Below, one piece after another: positions 41,633 through 50,126 of a stretch of DNA of 64,000 bases; the stretch's first letter is position 1; each line of letters begins with the position of its first letter. Made by a program: the position numbers and the translations under genes. Under the pieces are notes generated by a model, which was given only the letters and a program-made list of their open reading frames with translations, had not been told where the DNA came from and searched no databases. The stretch covers positions 248,001 to 312,000 of the forward strand of contig NZ_NESF01000001.1 in the NCBI RefSeq assembly GCF_003063665.1, in the 5' to 3' direction. Source of the stretch: Limnohabitans sp. Hippo3. GTDB lineage: Bacteria > Pseudomonadota > Gammaproteobacteria > Burkholderiales > Burkholderiaceae_C.

Positions 41633-42403
41633 TTACTGGGCGGTCCAGCCGCCGTCCATGTTCCAGGCTACGCCGCGCACGTTGTTGCCCGCGGCCGAGC
41701 AGAAGAAGACCGCCAGCTCGCCCAGCTCTTCTGGGGTGGTGAACTGCATGGAGGGCTCTTTCTCTTGCAGCAGAACTTTTTTGGCCTCTTCGTTGGACAA
41801 GCCCATGGCTGCAGCCTTGGCGTCCACCTGTTTTTGCACCAGCGGAGTCAACACCCAGCCGGGGCAAATCGCGTTGCAGGTCACACCTGTGGTGGCGTTT
41901 TCGAGGGCGGTGACCTTGGTCAGGCCCACCACACCGTGCTTGGCGGCTACATAGGCCGACTTTTCGGCAGAGCCCACCAGGCCGTGGATGGATGCCACGT
42001 TGATGATGCGGCCCCAGTTGGCGGCCTTCATGGCGGGCAGGGCCAGGCGTGTGGCGTGGAAGGCGCTGCTCAAGTTGATGGCGATGATGGCGTCCCAGCG
42101 CTCGACCGGGAAGTCTTCGATGCGGGCGACGTGTTGGATGCCCGCGTTGTTCACCAGGATGTCGACCCGGCCAAAGGTGTCGGCGGCGAACTTCATCATG
42201 GCTTCAATCTCGCTGGCCTTGCTCATGTCGGCACCGTGGTAAGCCACTTTCACGCCCAAGGCGGCGATCTCGGCCTTGGGGCCTTCGGCATCACCAAAAC
42301 CGTTCAAAACAATGTTGGCGCCTTGCTTGGCCAAAGCCTTGGCAATGCCCAGACCGATACCGCTGGTTGAACCTGTGACCAGTGCTGTTTTACCTTGCAA
42401 CAT
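41633..42403 (-). CDS. 3-Hydroxybutyrate dehydrogenase (short-chain dehydrogenase)
   Basis: 256 residues. Cofactor motif TGSTSGIGLGIA, NNAG, active-site Ser...Tyr-x-x-x-Lys (ASIHGLVGSAEKSAYVAAKHG) and the C-terminal MDGGWTAQ typical of bacterial D-3-hydroxybutyrate dehydrogenases. Oxidises 3-hydroxybutyrate to acetoacetate with NAD+, in polyhydroxybutyrate turnover. ATG 42403 with GGAG 8 nt upstream is chosen over the GTG at 42412. Confidence 0.9.
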   Translation of the reverse strand: MLQGKTALVTGSTSGIGLGIAKALAKQGANIVLNGFGDAEGPKAEIAALGVKVAYHGADMSKASEIEAMMKFAADTFGRVDILVNNAGIQHVARIEDFPVERWDAIIAINLSSAFHATRLALPAMKAANWGRIINVASIHGLVGSAEKSAYVAAKHGVVGLTKVTALENATTGVTCNAICPGWVLTPLVQKQVDAKAAAMGLSNEEAKKVLLQEKEPSMQFTTPEELGELAVFFCSAAGNNVRGVAWNMDGGWTAQ

Positions 42404-42504
42404 GATTTCCACTCCGAAAGATGAATTAGGATGTTCAAAAGTCCATTATGGCGCTGTCACCGACCTGTTTCAGTAGCAAAGCCGCCAGATTGTTTCCGAT
42501 TGTC

Positions 42505-43446
42505 ATGACTGCCACCCACAACGCCTCTCGCCTCTCGCCCCAGCTCGAATGGGTGACTTGTCCCCACCCCGAGGGCCAGCACCGCATGGCTTTTTGGCGT
42601 TGGGGCGAGGCCACAGCACGCCGTGTGGTGGCGTGCGTGCACGGCCTGACCCGCCAAGGCCGGGATTTTGATCGCCTGGCCCATGCCCTGGTCGCACAAA
42701 GTCCAGAGCCGCTGCAGGTCATTTGTCCCGATGTGGCCGGGCGAGGGCGCAGCGAGTGGCTGAGTGATCCCGCCCACTACCAAATTCCGCAATATGCAGC
42801 CGACATGCTGGCCATGCTGGGTCAGATTCAGCTGCAGCTGGGGGCCGACCAGCCCTTGCAAACCTTGGACTGGGTGGGCACCAGCATGGGCGGTCTGATT
42901 GGCATGGTGTTGGCTGGACAGCCCGGGCTGCCTTTGCCGTGCCCCATTCGCCGCCTGGTGCTCAACGATGTGGGCCCCGCCATCACCTGGTCATCGGTGC
43001 AGCGCATGCAAGGCTATGTGGGCCAATACGGTCAATACCGCGACCTCGATGAAGCCGCGGCAGCGCTCTGGGACTTGTCGCAAGGCTTTGGACCGGTCTT
43101 GCCCGAAGTCTGGCGCGAAATGTCGGCCCACATGATGCGCCCAGGCACTGATGGCCAACTGACCCTGCATTACGACCCGGCCATCGGCGTGCCCGTCAGG
43201 GCCATGACCCCCGAAACGGCCGCTGCTGGCGAAGCCATGCTCTGGACTTTGTACGACCAAATTCAGGCGCAAACCCTCTTGATTCGCGGGCAGGACTCGG
43301 ACTTGCTGACCGCAGAAACGGCCTTGCAGATGACCCAACGCGGCCCCCGTGCCCGACTGGACACCTGGCCCGGCTTTGGCCACGCGCCCACTCTGACAGG
43401 AGACGACCAGATCGCGGTGGTGGCCAAGTTCTTGCTTGGACCTTGA
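42505..43446 (+). CDS. Alpha/beta hydrolase
   Basis: 313 residues. HGLTRQGRDFDRL carries the oxyanion motif, GTSMGGLIGM the nucleophile serine, and PGFGHAPTL the late histidine. CPDVAGRGRSEWL is common in esterase or C-C-hydrolase-like members. Substrate unknown. An earlier in-frame ATG at 42448 would add 19 residues; neither start has a strong ribosome site, so the start is uncertain. relA begins 4 nt after its stop, so they are probably co-transcribed. Confidence 0.8.
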   Translation: MTATHNASRLSPQLEWVTCPHPEGQHRMAFWRWGEATARRVVACVHGLTRQGRDFDRLAHALVAQSPEPLQVICPDVAGRGRSEWLSDPAHYQIPQYAADMLAMLGQIQLQLGADQPLQTLDWVGTSMGGLIGMVLAGQPGLPLPCPIRRLVLNDVGPAITWSSVQRMQGYVGQYGQYRDLDEAAAALWDLSQGFGPVLPEVWREMSAHMMRPGTDGQLTLHYDPAIGVPVRAMTPETAAAGEAMLWTLYDQIQAQTLLIRGQDSDLLTAETALQMTQRGPRARLDTWPGFGHAPTLTGDDQIAVVAKFLLGP

Positions 43447-43450
43447 CACC

Positions 43451-45736
43451 ATGGTCAGCCCCACATTCAGCCATTCCGCCAGCCCGATGGCGACCACACC
43501 CCGTTTGCACGCGTCCAGTCTGCACGCGTCGCAATTGCCCCCTGTCATGCTGGCCACGGCCGATGCTTCCGGGGTGATCGATCCCGGCGAAACACTGGCC
43601 AAAGCCCGTGCTTTTGCAGAACCCCTGATTGCCGGTGAAACCCTGGACACGGGCGAAAACATCCTGGCGCATGCCGATGCCGTGGCCGCGATCCTGGCGG
43701 ACATTGGCGGCTCGGTCGCCATGCAGGCGGCCAGTTATTTGGTCTATGCCTGCCCGCACCTGAACAAGCCCGAAGAGGTGATCGCCAAGGCGTTTGGCCC
43801 GCATTTGGCGCAACTGGCCATGCAGACGAACCAGCTGGTGCATGTGCAACGCTTGTCTCGAGCAGCTGAATCGAGCACGCACGGTCCAGACAACACGCCG
43901 CTGAGCCCCCGCATGCAGACCGAGAACGTGCGCAAAATGCTGCTGGCTTTCAGCCGCGATTTGCGCGTGGTCATGCTGCGCCTGGCCTCGCGTTTACAAA
44001 CCTTACGACATTACGCCGCCACCAAGCTGCCGGTGTCGGCCGCTTTGGCCAGTGAGTCGCTGCAAGTGTTTGCACCGCTGGCCAACCGTTTGGGCATCTG
44101 GCAGATCAAATGGGAAATGGAAGACCTGTCTTTCCGTTTTCTGGAGCCTGCCACTTATAAGGACATTGCCCGCCTGCTGGATGAAAAACGCACCGAGCGC
44201 GAGCGCTACATGGTGGCGCTGCGCGAACGGCTCCAGCAGGCCTTGGCCAGCCAGGGCATTGAGGCCTCGGTCGAGGGGCGGCCCAAACACATCTACAGCA
44301 TCGTGCGCAAAATGCGCGGCAAGGCCTTGCCCTTTGAGCGTGTGTTCGACATCCGGGCACTGCGCGTGGTGGTGCCCACCGTGGCCGACTGCTACCAAGT
44401 GCTCAGCTGGGTGCACGAGCACTTTGTGCCGATTGCCGAGGAGTTTGACGACTACATCGCCAAGCCCAAAGCCAACGGCTACCAGTCGCTGCACACCGTG
44501 GTGCGCGATGCCGATGGGGGCCCCATCGAGGTGCAAATCCGCACCCGGGCCATGCATGAACACGCAGAGCACGGCGTGGCCGCGCACTGGGCTTACAAGG
44601 AGGCCGGGGCCAAAGGCTACGCCGGGGTGTCGGCCACCAGCGAATACGACACCAAAATCGCCGTGCTGCGCCAACTGCTGGCTTGGGAGCGCGACTTGTC
44701 CGGGGCTGCTCAAGCCAATGACCAGGGCGGCGGCCTATTTGACGACCGCATTTATGTGCTGACGCCCGATGCGGCTGTGGTGGAGCTGCCGCAAGGCGCC
44801 ACGCCCATCGACTTTGCCTACACGGTGCACACCAACCTGGGCCACCGCTGCCGGGGCGCCAAGGTGGACGGGGCGATGGTGCCACTGAACACCCAGCTGG
44901 CCAACGGCCAGACAGTCGAGATCACCGCCATCAAGGAAGGCGGGCCGTCGCGCGACTGGCTCAACCCGGAATTGGGCTTTTTGGCCAGCCCGCGTGCGCG
45001 GGCTAAAGTCCGCGCCTGGTTCAACGCGCAAGTGATCGCCGAAACCGTGGCCCGTGGGCGTGAAGCGGTTGAGAAATTCCTGCAGCGCTTGGGGCGTACC
45101 TCGATCCGCCTGGAGGACCTGGCCAGCCAGCTGGGCTTCAAGTCGGCTGAGGGGCTGTTTGAGGTGGTGGGCAAGGACGAATACTCCCTGCGCAACATCG
45201 AAGTCCTGCTCAACCCGCCAGAGCCTTCGCTGGAGCCGGACGAGTATTTTCAGAAGAAGTTCAAAGGTGCCGCGGCCCGCAAATCGCCCTCGGGCGTGCT
45301 GGTGGTGGGGGTGGATTCCTTGCTCACACAACTGGCACGCTGCTGCAAACCTGCGCCGCCCGATGCGATCAGCGGCTTTGTCACGCGCGGCAAGGGCGTG
45401 AGCATTCACCGCCAGGACTGCAGCAACTTCCGCGAATTGGCCTCACGCCATGGCGAACGTGTGATCGAGGTGCGTTGGGGCGAGCACAAGGGTGCAGATG
45501 CCTTGGTGTACCCGGTTGACGTGGCGGTGGAAGCCTTTGACCGGCAAGGCTTGCTGCGCGACATCTCCGAAGTGTTTGCCAAAGAAAAGATGAACGTCAT
45601 CGGTGTGCAAACCCAGTCCGTCAAAGGCACGGCCTGGATGACCTTCACGGTGGAGATCGGCGACGCCGCCCGCCTGAACAAGGTTCTCGGCACCGTGCGC
45701 AGTGTCAAGGGGGTGCGGGCTGCACGAAGGCGGTGA
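43451..45736 (+). CDS. relA: (p)ppGpp synthetase RelA
   Basis: 761 residues. The N-terminal hydrolase-like domain has lost the metal-binding HD and ED residues (the region around SYLVYACPHLNKPEEV), so it cannot hydrolyse (p)ppGpp. The synthetase domain has EEFDDYIAKPKANGYQSLHT, the EXDD form of monofunctional RelA rather than the RFKD form of SpoT/Rel. TGS (around YTVHTNLGHRCRGAKVDG), a zinc-finger/helical region and the C-terminal ACT domain follow. Makes the stringent-response alarmone on starved ribosomes. ATG 43451 is used; a TTG at 43436 overlaps the hydrolase gene. Confidence 0.93.
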   Translation: MVSPTFSHSASPMATTPRLHASSLHASQLPPVMLATADASGVIDPGETLAKARAFAEPLIAGETLDTGENILAHADAVAAILADIGGSVAMQAASYLVYACPHLNKPEEVIAKAFGPHLAQLAMQTNQLVHVQRLSRAAESSTHGPDNTPLSPRMQTENVRKMLLAFSRDLRVVMLRLASRLQTLRHYAATKLPVSAALASESLQVFAPLANRLGIWQIKWEMEDLSFRFLEPATYKDIARLLDEKRTERERYMVALRERLQQALASQGIEASVEGRPKHIYSIVRKMRGKALPFERVFDIRALRVVVPTVADCYQVLSWVHEHFVPIAEEFDDYIAKPKANGYQSLHTVVRDADGGPIEVQIRTRAMHEHAEHGVAAHWAYKEAGAKGYAGVSATSEYDTKIAVLRQLLAWERDLSGAAQANDQGGGLFDDRIYVLTPDAAVVELPQGATPIDFAYTVHTNLGHRCRGAKVDGAMVPLNTQLANGQTVEITAIKEGGPSRDWLNPELGFLASPRARAKVRAWFNAQVIAETVARGREAVEKFLQRLGRTSIRLEDLASQLGFKSAEGLFEVVGKDEYSLRNIEVLLNPPEPSLEPDEYFQKKFKGAAARKSPSGVLVVGVDSLLTQLARCCKPAPPDAISGFVTRGKGVSIHRQDCSNFRELASRHGERVIEVRWGEHKGADALVYPVDVAVEAFDRQGLLRDISEVFAKEKMNVIGVQTQSVKGTAWMTFTVEIGDAARLNKVLGTVRSVKGVRAARRR

Positions 45737-45780
45737 GCACGTCTTATTGGAACTCACCCGGAAAACCCGATTTTTCCCGC

Positions 45781-45786
45781 TATAAT
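45781..45786 (+). promoter_or_regulatory. -10 element of tRNA-Val
   Basis: Perfect TATAAT 13 nt before the first tRNA base. The -35 (CCGGAA at 17 bp) is weak. Confidence 0.55.
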
Positions 45787-45798
45787 TCAAGGCTTAGT

Positions 45799-45875
45799 AG
45801 GCGCGTAGCTCAGTTGGTTAGAGCACCACCTTGACATGGTGGGGGTCGCTAGTTCGAATCTAGTCGCGCCTACCA
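45799..45875 (+). tRNA. tRNA-Val (anticodon GAC)
   Basis: 77 nt including encoded CCA. Acceptor AGGCGCG pairs with CGCGCCT, D-loop AGTTGGTTAGA, anticodon stem CCACC/GGTGG with loop TTGACAT (GAC at 45833-45835), T-arm CTAGTTCGAATCTAG. Reads Val codons GUC and GUU. Followed by a strong intrinsic terminator, so it is a single tRNA unit. No integrase is seen nearby. Confidence 0.97.
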
Positions 45876-45892
45876 AATTCGGTAGGAAAATC

Positions 45893-45925
45893 AAGCACTT
45901 GGCGGAAACGCCCGGTGCTTTTTTT
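45893..45925 (+). terminator. Intrinsic terminator after tRNA-Val
   Basis: AAGCAC-TT-GGCG, GAAA loop, CGCC-CG-GTGCTT, then a run of seven or more T. Ends the tRNA transcript. Confidence 0.85.
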
Positions 45926-46024
45926 CGTCCATACGCCCAAATTGAGCGTATCTCGGTCACTTTTCCGCCACTCGCTTGCACTTTGCGGTCCACCAGTGTG
46001 CATGCAAGCCTGAACAGTTTGTCT

Positions 46025-46408
46025 TTAAGGCTTGCCCACGGCTTTGATGGCGTGTGACTGCAACTGCGCCAGCGTCACAAAGTCCAGCGCACGTTCGTGC
46101 GTGCATTCCAGCACCACGGGCGGTGCAACGCCAGCATCCAGGGCTTCTTTCCAGCGGGTGGCGCACAGCCACCAACGGTCGCCCGCTTTCAAACCGGCAA
46201 AGCGGTATTCACGGCTGGGGGTAATGAGGTCGTTTCCCCGGGCCAGCGAAAAATCCAGAAATTCCTGCGTGACTTTCGCGCACACCACATGGCTGCCCTG
46301 GTCATGTTCGTCCGTGTTGCAGCAGCCGTCCCGGTAGTACCCGGTCAACGGGTCGTAGGAGCAGGGGACCAGCGCCTCCACCAAGACGTTGCGTGCGTTG
46401 TCGCTCAT
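46025..46408 (-). CDS. DUF2237 family protein
   Basis: 127 residues with the diagnostic DUF2237 stretch LVPCSYDPLTGYYRDGCCNT at the N-terminus, and HVVCAKVTQEFLDFSLARGN and RFAGLKAGDRWWLCATRW. These are small cytoplasmic proteins of unknown function, often near peptidases or photosynthesis genes. Not coupled to neighbours: prlC lies 69 nt upstream on the same strand. Confidence 0.88.
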   Translation of the reverse strand: MSDNARNVLVEALVPCSYDPLTGYYRDGCCNTDEHDQGSHVVCAKVTQEFLDFSLARGNDLITPSREYRFAGLKAGDRWWLCATRWKEALDAGVAPPVVLECTHERALDFVTLAQLQSHAIKAVGKP

Positions 46409-46477
46409 GATTTTTGTGACCTTGACAGCATCGAATGACCCATTGAAGCCCCAAGCATTCAGGGCGCGGCGTTGGAC

Positions 46478-48517
46478 TCAGGCGGCGTCCATGCCTTGGT
46501 GGCGCAGCAAGGCGTCCAGGCTGGGTTCGCGGCCCCGGAAGGCCTTGAACGATTCCAGCGCCGGGCGGCTGCCACCTGCTTCCAGAATGGTTTGGCGGTA
46601 CAGGCGACCCGTTTCCACACTGGGCGTGCCATCGGCCGCGGCGGTTTCTTCAAACGCGGCATAAGCATCGGCGCTCAGCACCTCGGCCCATTTGTAGCTG
46701 TAATAGCCCGCAGCGTAGCCACCTGCAAAGATGTGGCTGAAGGTGTGGGCCATGCGGTTGAAAGCGGGCGGGTGCAGCACGGCCACTTCATCGCGCACTT
46801 GTTGCAAGAGCGGCATGAAGTCTTGCGCCGGGTCGTGCTCGGCGTGCACCAGCATGTCGAACAATGCAAATTCGATTTGGCGCAGCGTCTGCAAGCCGCT
46901 TTGGAAGTTTTTCGCGGCCAGCATCTTGTCGAACAGCGCGCGCGGCAGCGGCTCGCCCGTCTCCACATGGGCGGTCATGTGGCGCAGCACCGACCATTCC
47001 CAGCAGAAGTTTTCCATGAACTGGCTGGGCAACTCGACCGCGTCCCACTCGACACCGCTGATGCCCGAGACATCGCGCTCGTTCACCTGGGTCAGCATGT
47101 GGTGCAAGCCGTGGCCAAACTCGTGGAAGAGGGTGATCACGTCATCGTGCGTCAGCAAGGCGGGTTGACCATTCACGCCTTCGGCGAAGTTGCACACCAG
47201 GTGCGCCACGGGCGTTTGCAGCACGCCCGTGTCGGGCCGCTGCCAGCGGCCGCGCACATCGTCCATCCAGGCACCACCACGCTTGCCCGCGCGTGCGGGT
47301 GGGTCCAGATAGAACTGGCCGACCAATTGGCCGTCGCGCTCGATCCGGTAAAAAGCCACGGCCGGGTGCCAGACAGGGGCCTGGTCGGGGCGGATAGTCA
47401 CTTCAAACAGGGTTTCGATGATCTTGAACAAGCCGGCCAGCACTTTGGGGGCTGTGAAGTACTGCTTGACCTCTTGCTCGCTGAAGCTGTAGCGGGCTTC
47501 CTTGAGTTTTTCACTCAAGTAGGGCACGTCCCAAGCGTTAAGCGGGCCGGTGATGCCCAGCGCGTTGGTTGCGAATTCGCGCAAGTCGGCCAGGTCTTTT
47601 TCGGCAAACGGGCGGGCTTTGGCCGCCAGGTCGCGCAAGAAGGCGGTGACCTTTTCAGGGGATTCGGCCATCTTGGGCACCACAGACACCTGAGCGTAGT
47701 TGTCAAAACCCAAGAGGCGCGCCTCTTCCTGGCGCAACGCCAGGATTTCCTGCATCAAGGGCGTGTTGTCGAAGTGCTTCGCGTCATCAGGGGCTTGATC
47801 CGACGCGCGGATCACATAGGCTTTGTAGAGCTGCTCGCGCAAAGCGCCGCTGTCGGCAAACTGCATCACGGGCAGGTAGACCGGCATTTTCAGGCTCAGG
47901 CGGTGGCCCTCTTTGCCTTCTTTTTGGGCGGCCTCCCGGGTGGCCTGCACCACATCGGCGGGCACGCCTTGGAGCTGGTCTTCGCTCACGTACAGCGCAA
48001 ACTTGTCGGTCGCGTCGAGTGTGTTTTCGCTGAACTTTTGCGTGATTTCGGCCAGCCGTTCCTGGATGGCGGCGTAGCGCTCTTTGGCTGCACCTTGCAG
48101 CTCGGCACCGCCCAGTACAAAGGCGCGCAAGGCATTTTTGTGGGCTTGTTTTTGCTCATGGTTCAGGCGGGTTGCGTCAATCGCCTTGTATTTGGCGTAC
48201 AGGCGCTCGTCGCTGCCCAGGCGTGTCCAGAACTCGGTCACGCGGGGCAGGGCGGCGTTGTAGGCGGCGCGCAGCTCGGGCGTGTCGGCCACGCTGTTCA
48301 GGTGTGAGACCGCGCCCCAGGCCAGTCCCAAGCGTTCGGTGGCCACGTCGAGGGTCTGGGCGATGGCTTTCCAGTCCGCAAGAAAGTCCGCCGCGGTGAC
48401 TTTCTCCAGGGCTTGTTCTGCCGCAGCCAGCAGTTCGTCCATGGCCGGGGCCACATGCTCGGGGGCAATGCGGTCAAACAAGGGCAGGCCAGAGGTGTCG
48501 AGCAAGGGGTTGGTCAT
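46478..48517 (-). CDS. prlC: Oligopeptidase A (M3 metallopeptidase)
   Basis: 679 residues, normal for the family. Zinc site LFHEFGHGLHHML (HExxH) with the downstream Glu helix, and N-terminal SGLPLFDRIAPEHVAPAMDEL as in PrlC. Degrades short peptides, including signal-peptide fragments, in the cytoplasm. folD lies 35 nt downstream on the same strand. Confidence 0.95.
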   Translation of the reverse strand: MTNPLLDTSGLPLFDRIAPEHVAPAMDELLAAAEQALEKVTAADFLADWKAIAQTLDVATERLGLAWGAVSHLNSVADTPELRAAYNAALPRVTEFWTRLGSDERLYAKYKAIDATRLNHEQKQAHKNALRAFVLGGAELQGAAKERYAAIQERLAEITQKFSENTLDATDKFALYVSEDQLQGVPADVVQATREAAQKEGKEGHRLSLKMPVYLPVMQFADSGALREQLYKAYVIRASDQAPDDAKHFDNTPLMQEILALRQEEARLLGFDNYAQVSVVPKMAESPEKVTAFLRDLAAKARPFAEKDLADLREFATNALGITGPLNAWDVPYLSEKLKEARYSFSEQEVKQYFTAPKVLAGLFKIIETLFEVTIRPDQAPVWHPAVAFYRIERDGQLVGQFYLDPPARAGKRGGAWMDDVRGRWQRPDTGVLQTPVAHLVCNFAEGVNGQPALLTHDDVITLFHEFGHGLHHMLTQVNERDVSGISGVEWDAVELPSQFMENFCWEWSVLRHMTAHVETGEPLPRALFDKMLAAKNFQSGLQTLRQIEFALFDMLVHAEHDPAQDFMPLLQQVRDEVAVLHPPAFNRMAHTFSHIFAGGYAAGYYSYKWAEVLSADAYAAFEETAAADGTPSVETGRLYRQTILEAGGSRPALESFKAFRGREPSLDALLRHQGMDAA

Positions 48518-48552
48518 GGGTTTCCAAATAGGGGTTCAGTCGGTACTTTGTA

Positions 48553-49404
48553 TCACTTGGAGGCGCGTTCAGCCGCTTCAAGGGTATTGACCAGCAGCAT
48601 GGTGATCGTCATGGGGCCCACGCCACCGGGGACCGGGGTGATATAGCCTGCGACTTGTTTCACGCCGTCAAAGTCCACGTCGCCACACAGCTTGCCTTCG
48701 TCGTTGCGGTTCATGCCCACATCCAGCACCACTGCACCGGGCTTGACCATGTCAGCGGTCAGCACGTTGCGCTTGCCCACCGCCGCCACGATCACGTCGG
48801 CTTGCAATGTCAGCGCTTTGAGGTTTTGGGTGCGCGAGTGCGCGATCGTCACGGTGGCGTCTTTTTGCAGCAGCATCAGCGCCATGGGCTTGCCCACAAT
48901 GTTGCTGCGACCGATCACCACCGCGTGTTTGCCGCGCAGGTCGTAGCCGATGCTTTCCAGCATCTTCATGCAGCCATAAGGCGTGCAAGGCCAGAAACCC
49001 GGCATGCCGGTCATCAAGGCCCCGGCACTGGCGATGTGAAAGCCGTCCACGTCTTTGGCCGGGCTGATGGCCTCGATCACTTTTTGCGCGTCGATGTGGG
49101 CGGGCAGGGGCAGCTGCACCAGGATGCCGTGGATGCTGGGGTCTTGGTTGAGCGCCTCCACGCGTGCCAGCAGAGCCGCCTCGGTCATGTTGGCGTCGTA
49201 CTTTTCGAGCACCGAGTGCAGGCCGCTGTCTTCGCAGGCTTTGACCTTGTTGCGCACATAGACCTGGCTGGCCGGGTTGTCGCCCACCAGCACCACGGCC
49301 AGACCGGGGGTGATGCCTTTGGCCTTGAGGGCCTGGGCTCGGCTGGCGACTTCGGTGCGCAGTTTTTTGGACAAGGCGTTGCCGTCGATGAGTTGGGCGG
49401 TCAT
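48553..49404 (-). CDS. folD: Methylenetetrahydrofolate dehydrogenase/cyclohydrolase FolD
   Basis: 283 residues. [19 protein letters not shown] holds the catalytic Lys, GILVQLPLP and PAKDVDGFH are conserved active-site strands, [16 protein letters not shown] binds the NADP cofactor, and [11 protein letters not shown] ends the domain. Interconverts methylene-, methenyl- and formyl-tetrahydrofolate in one-carbon metabolism. Confidence 0.96.
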   Translation of the reverse strand: MTAQLIDGNALSKKLRTEVASRAQALKAKGITPGLAVVLVGDNPASQVYVRNKVKACEDSGLHSVLEKYDANMTEAALLARVEALNQDPSIHGILVQLPLPAHIDAQKVIEAISPAKDVDGFHIASAGALMTGMPGFWPCTPYGCMKMLESIGYDLRGKHAVVIGRSNIVGKPMALMLLQKDATVTIAHSRTQNLKALTLQADVIVAAVGKRNVLTADMVKPGAVVLDVGMNRNDEGKLCGDVDFDGVKQVAGYITPVPGGVGPMTITMLLVNTLEAAERASK

Positions 49405-49437
49405 GTTTGAAACTCGAAAAGGTCAGTGAAAAATGCA

Positions 49438-49462
49438 AAACGCCCGACAGGTGCGGGCGTTT
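49438..49462 (-). terminator. Intrinsic terminator after the FixJ-type regulator
   Basis: On the minus strand AAACGCCCG pairs with CGGGCGTTT around a 7-nt loop, followed by TGCATTTTT. It separates the regulator gene from folD downstream on the same strand. Confidence 0.8.
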
Positions 49463-49480
49463 GGAGCTTGTGGGTGCGGA

Positions 49481-50107
49481 TCAGGCTTTGGGTGCGTTTT
49501 GCCCCAGCGCGATCTTGAGCAGATCGGCCACCGTGTTGGCGTTGAGCTTCTCCATGATGTTGGCGCGGTGCGCTTCCACCGTCTTGATGCTGATGCCCAG
49601 ATCGTCGGCAATCTGTTTGTTCAGGCGACCGGCCACGATGCGCTCAAGCACCTGGGCTTCGCGCCCTGTGAGCTTGGACAGCAGGGCGTCTCGGCTGGCG
49701 GCTTGCTGGTAACCGGCAAAAGCGTCACGGGCTTCGTCGAGCATGCGCTCGACCAGACCCAACAGTTCTTCTTCTTTGAACGGTTTTTGGATGAAATCCA
49801 TCGCGCCTTTTTTCATGGTGTTCACGGCCATAGGCACGTCGCCGTGGCCGGTGATGAACACGATGGGCAAGGGGGATTTGCGCTCGATGAGGCGGTCTTG
49901 CAACTCCAGACCGGTCATGCCGCCCATGCGCATGTCGGCGATCAGGCAGGCGACTTCGCGGGGGTCGTAGCGGCTGATGAAAGACTCGGCACTGTCAAAA
50001 CAACGCACCCGGTAATCCTTGCCTTCGAGCAACCACTGCAAGGAATCGCGCACTGCTTCGTCATCGTCCACAACGTACACAGTGCCTTTTTTGGGAATCA
50101 AGCTCAT
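49481..50107 (-). CDS. FixJ/NarL-family response regulator
   Basis: 208 residues. Receiver domain with VVDDDEAVRDSLQWLL, phosphoacceptor Asp58 (CLIADMRMGGMTG) and conserved Lys in IQKPFKEEELL; C-terminal LuxR-type helix-turn-helix with LTGREAQVLERIVAG and NKQIADDLGISIKTVEAHRA. Pattern matches FixJ/TtrR-like regulators. The partner kinase gene ends 19 nt upstream on the same strand. The pair is divergent from aceE, so pyruvate dehydrogenase genes are a plausible target. Confidence 0.9.
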   Translation of the reverse strand: MSLIPKKGTVYVVDDDEAVRDSLQWLLEGKDYRVRCFDSAESFISRYDPREVACLIADMRMGGMTGLELQDRLIERKSPLPIVFITGHGDVPMAVNTMKKGAMDFIQKPFKEEELLGLVERMLDEARDAFAGYQQAASRDALLSKLTGREAQVLERIVAGRLNKQIADDLGISIKTVEAHRANIMEKLNANTVADLLKIALGQNAPKA

Positions 50108-50126
50108 TCATTTACCCCGTGGGTTG

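Noticed and set aside
45799..45925. tRNA-Val as an integration site
   Set aside because: No integrase, no duplicated tRNA 3' end and no compositional change downstream.
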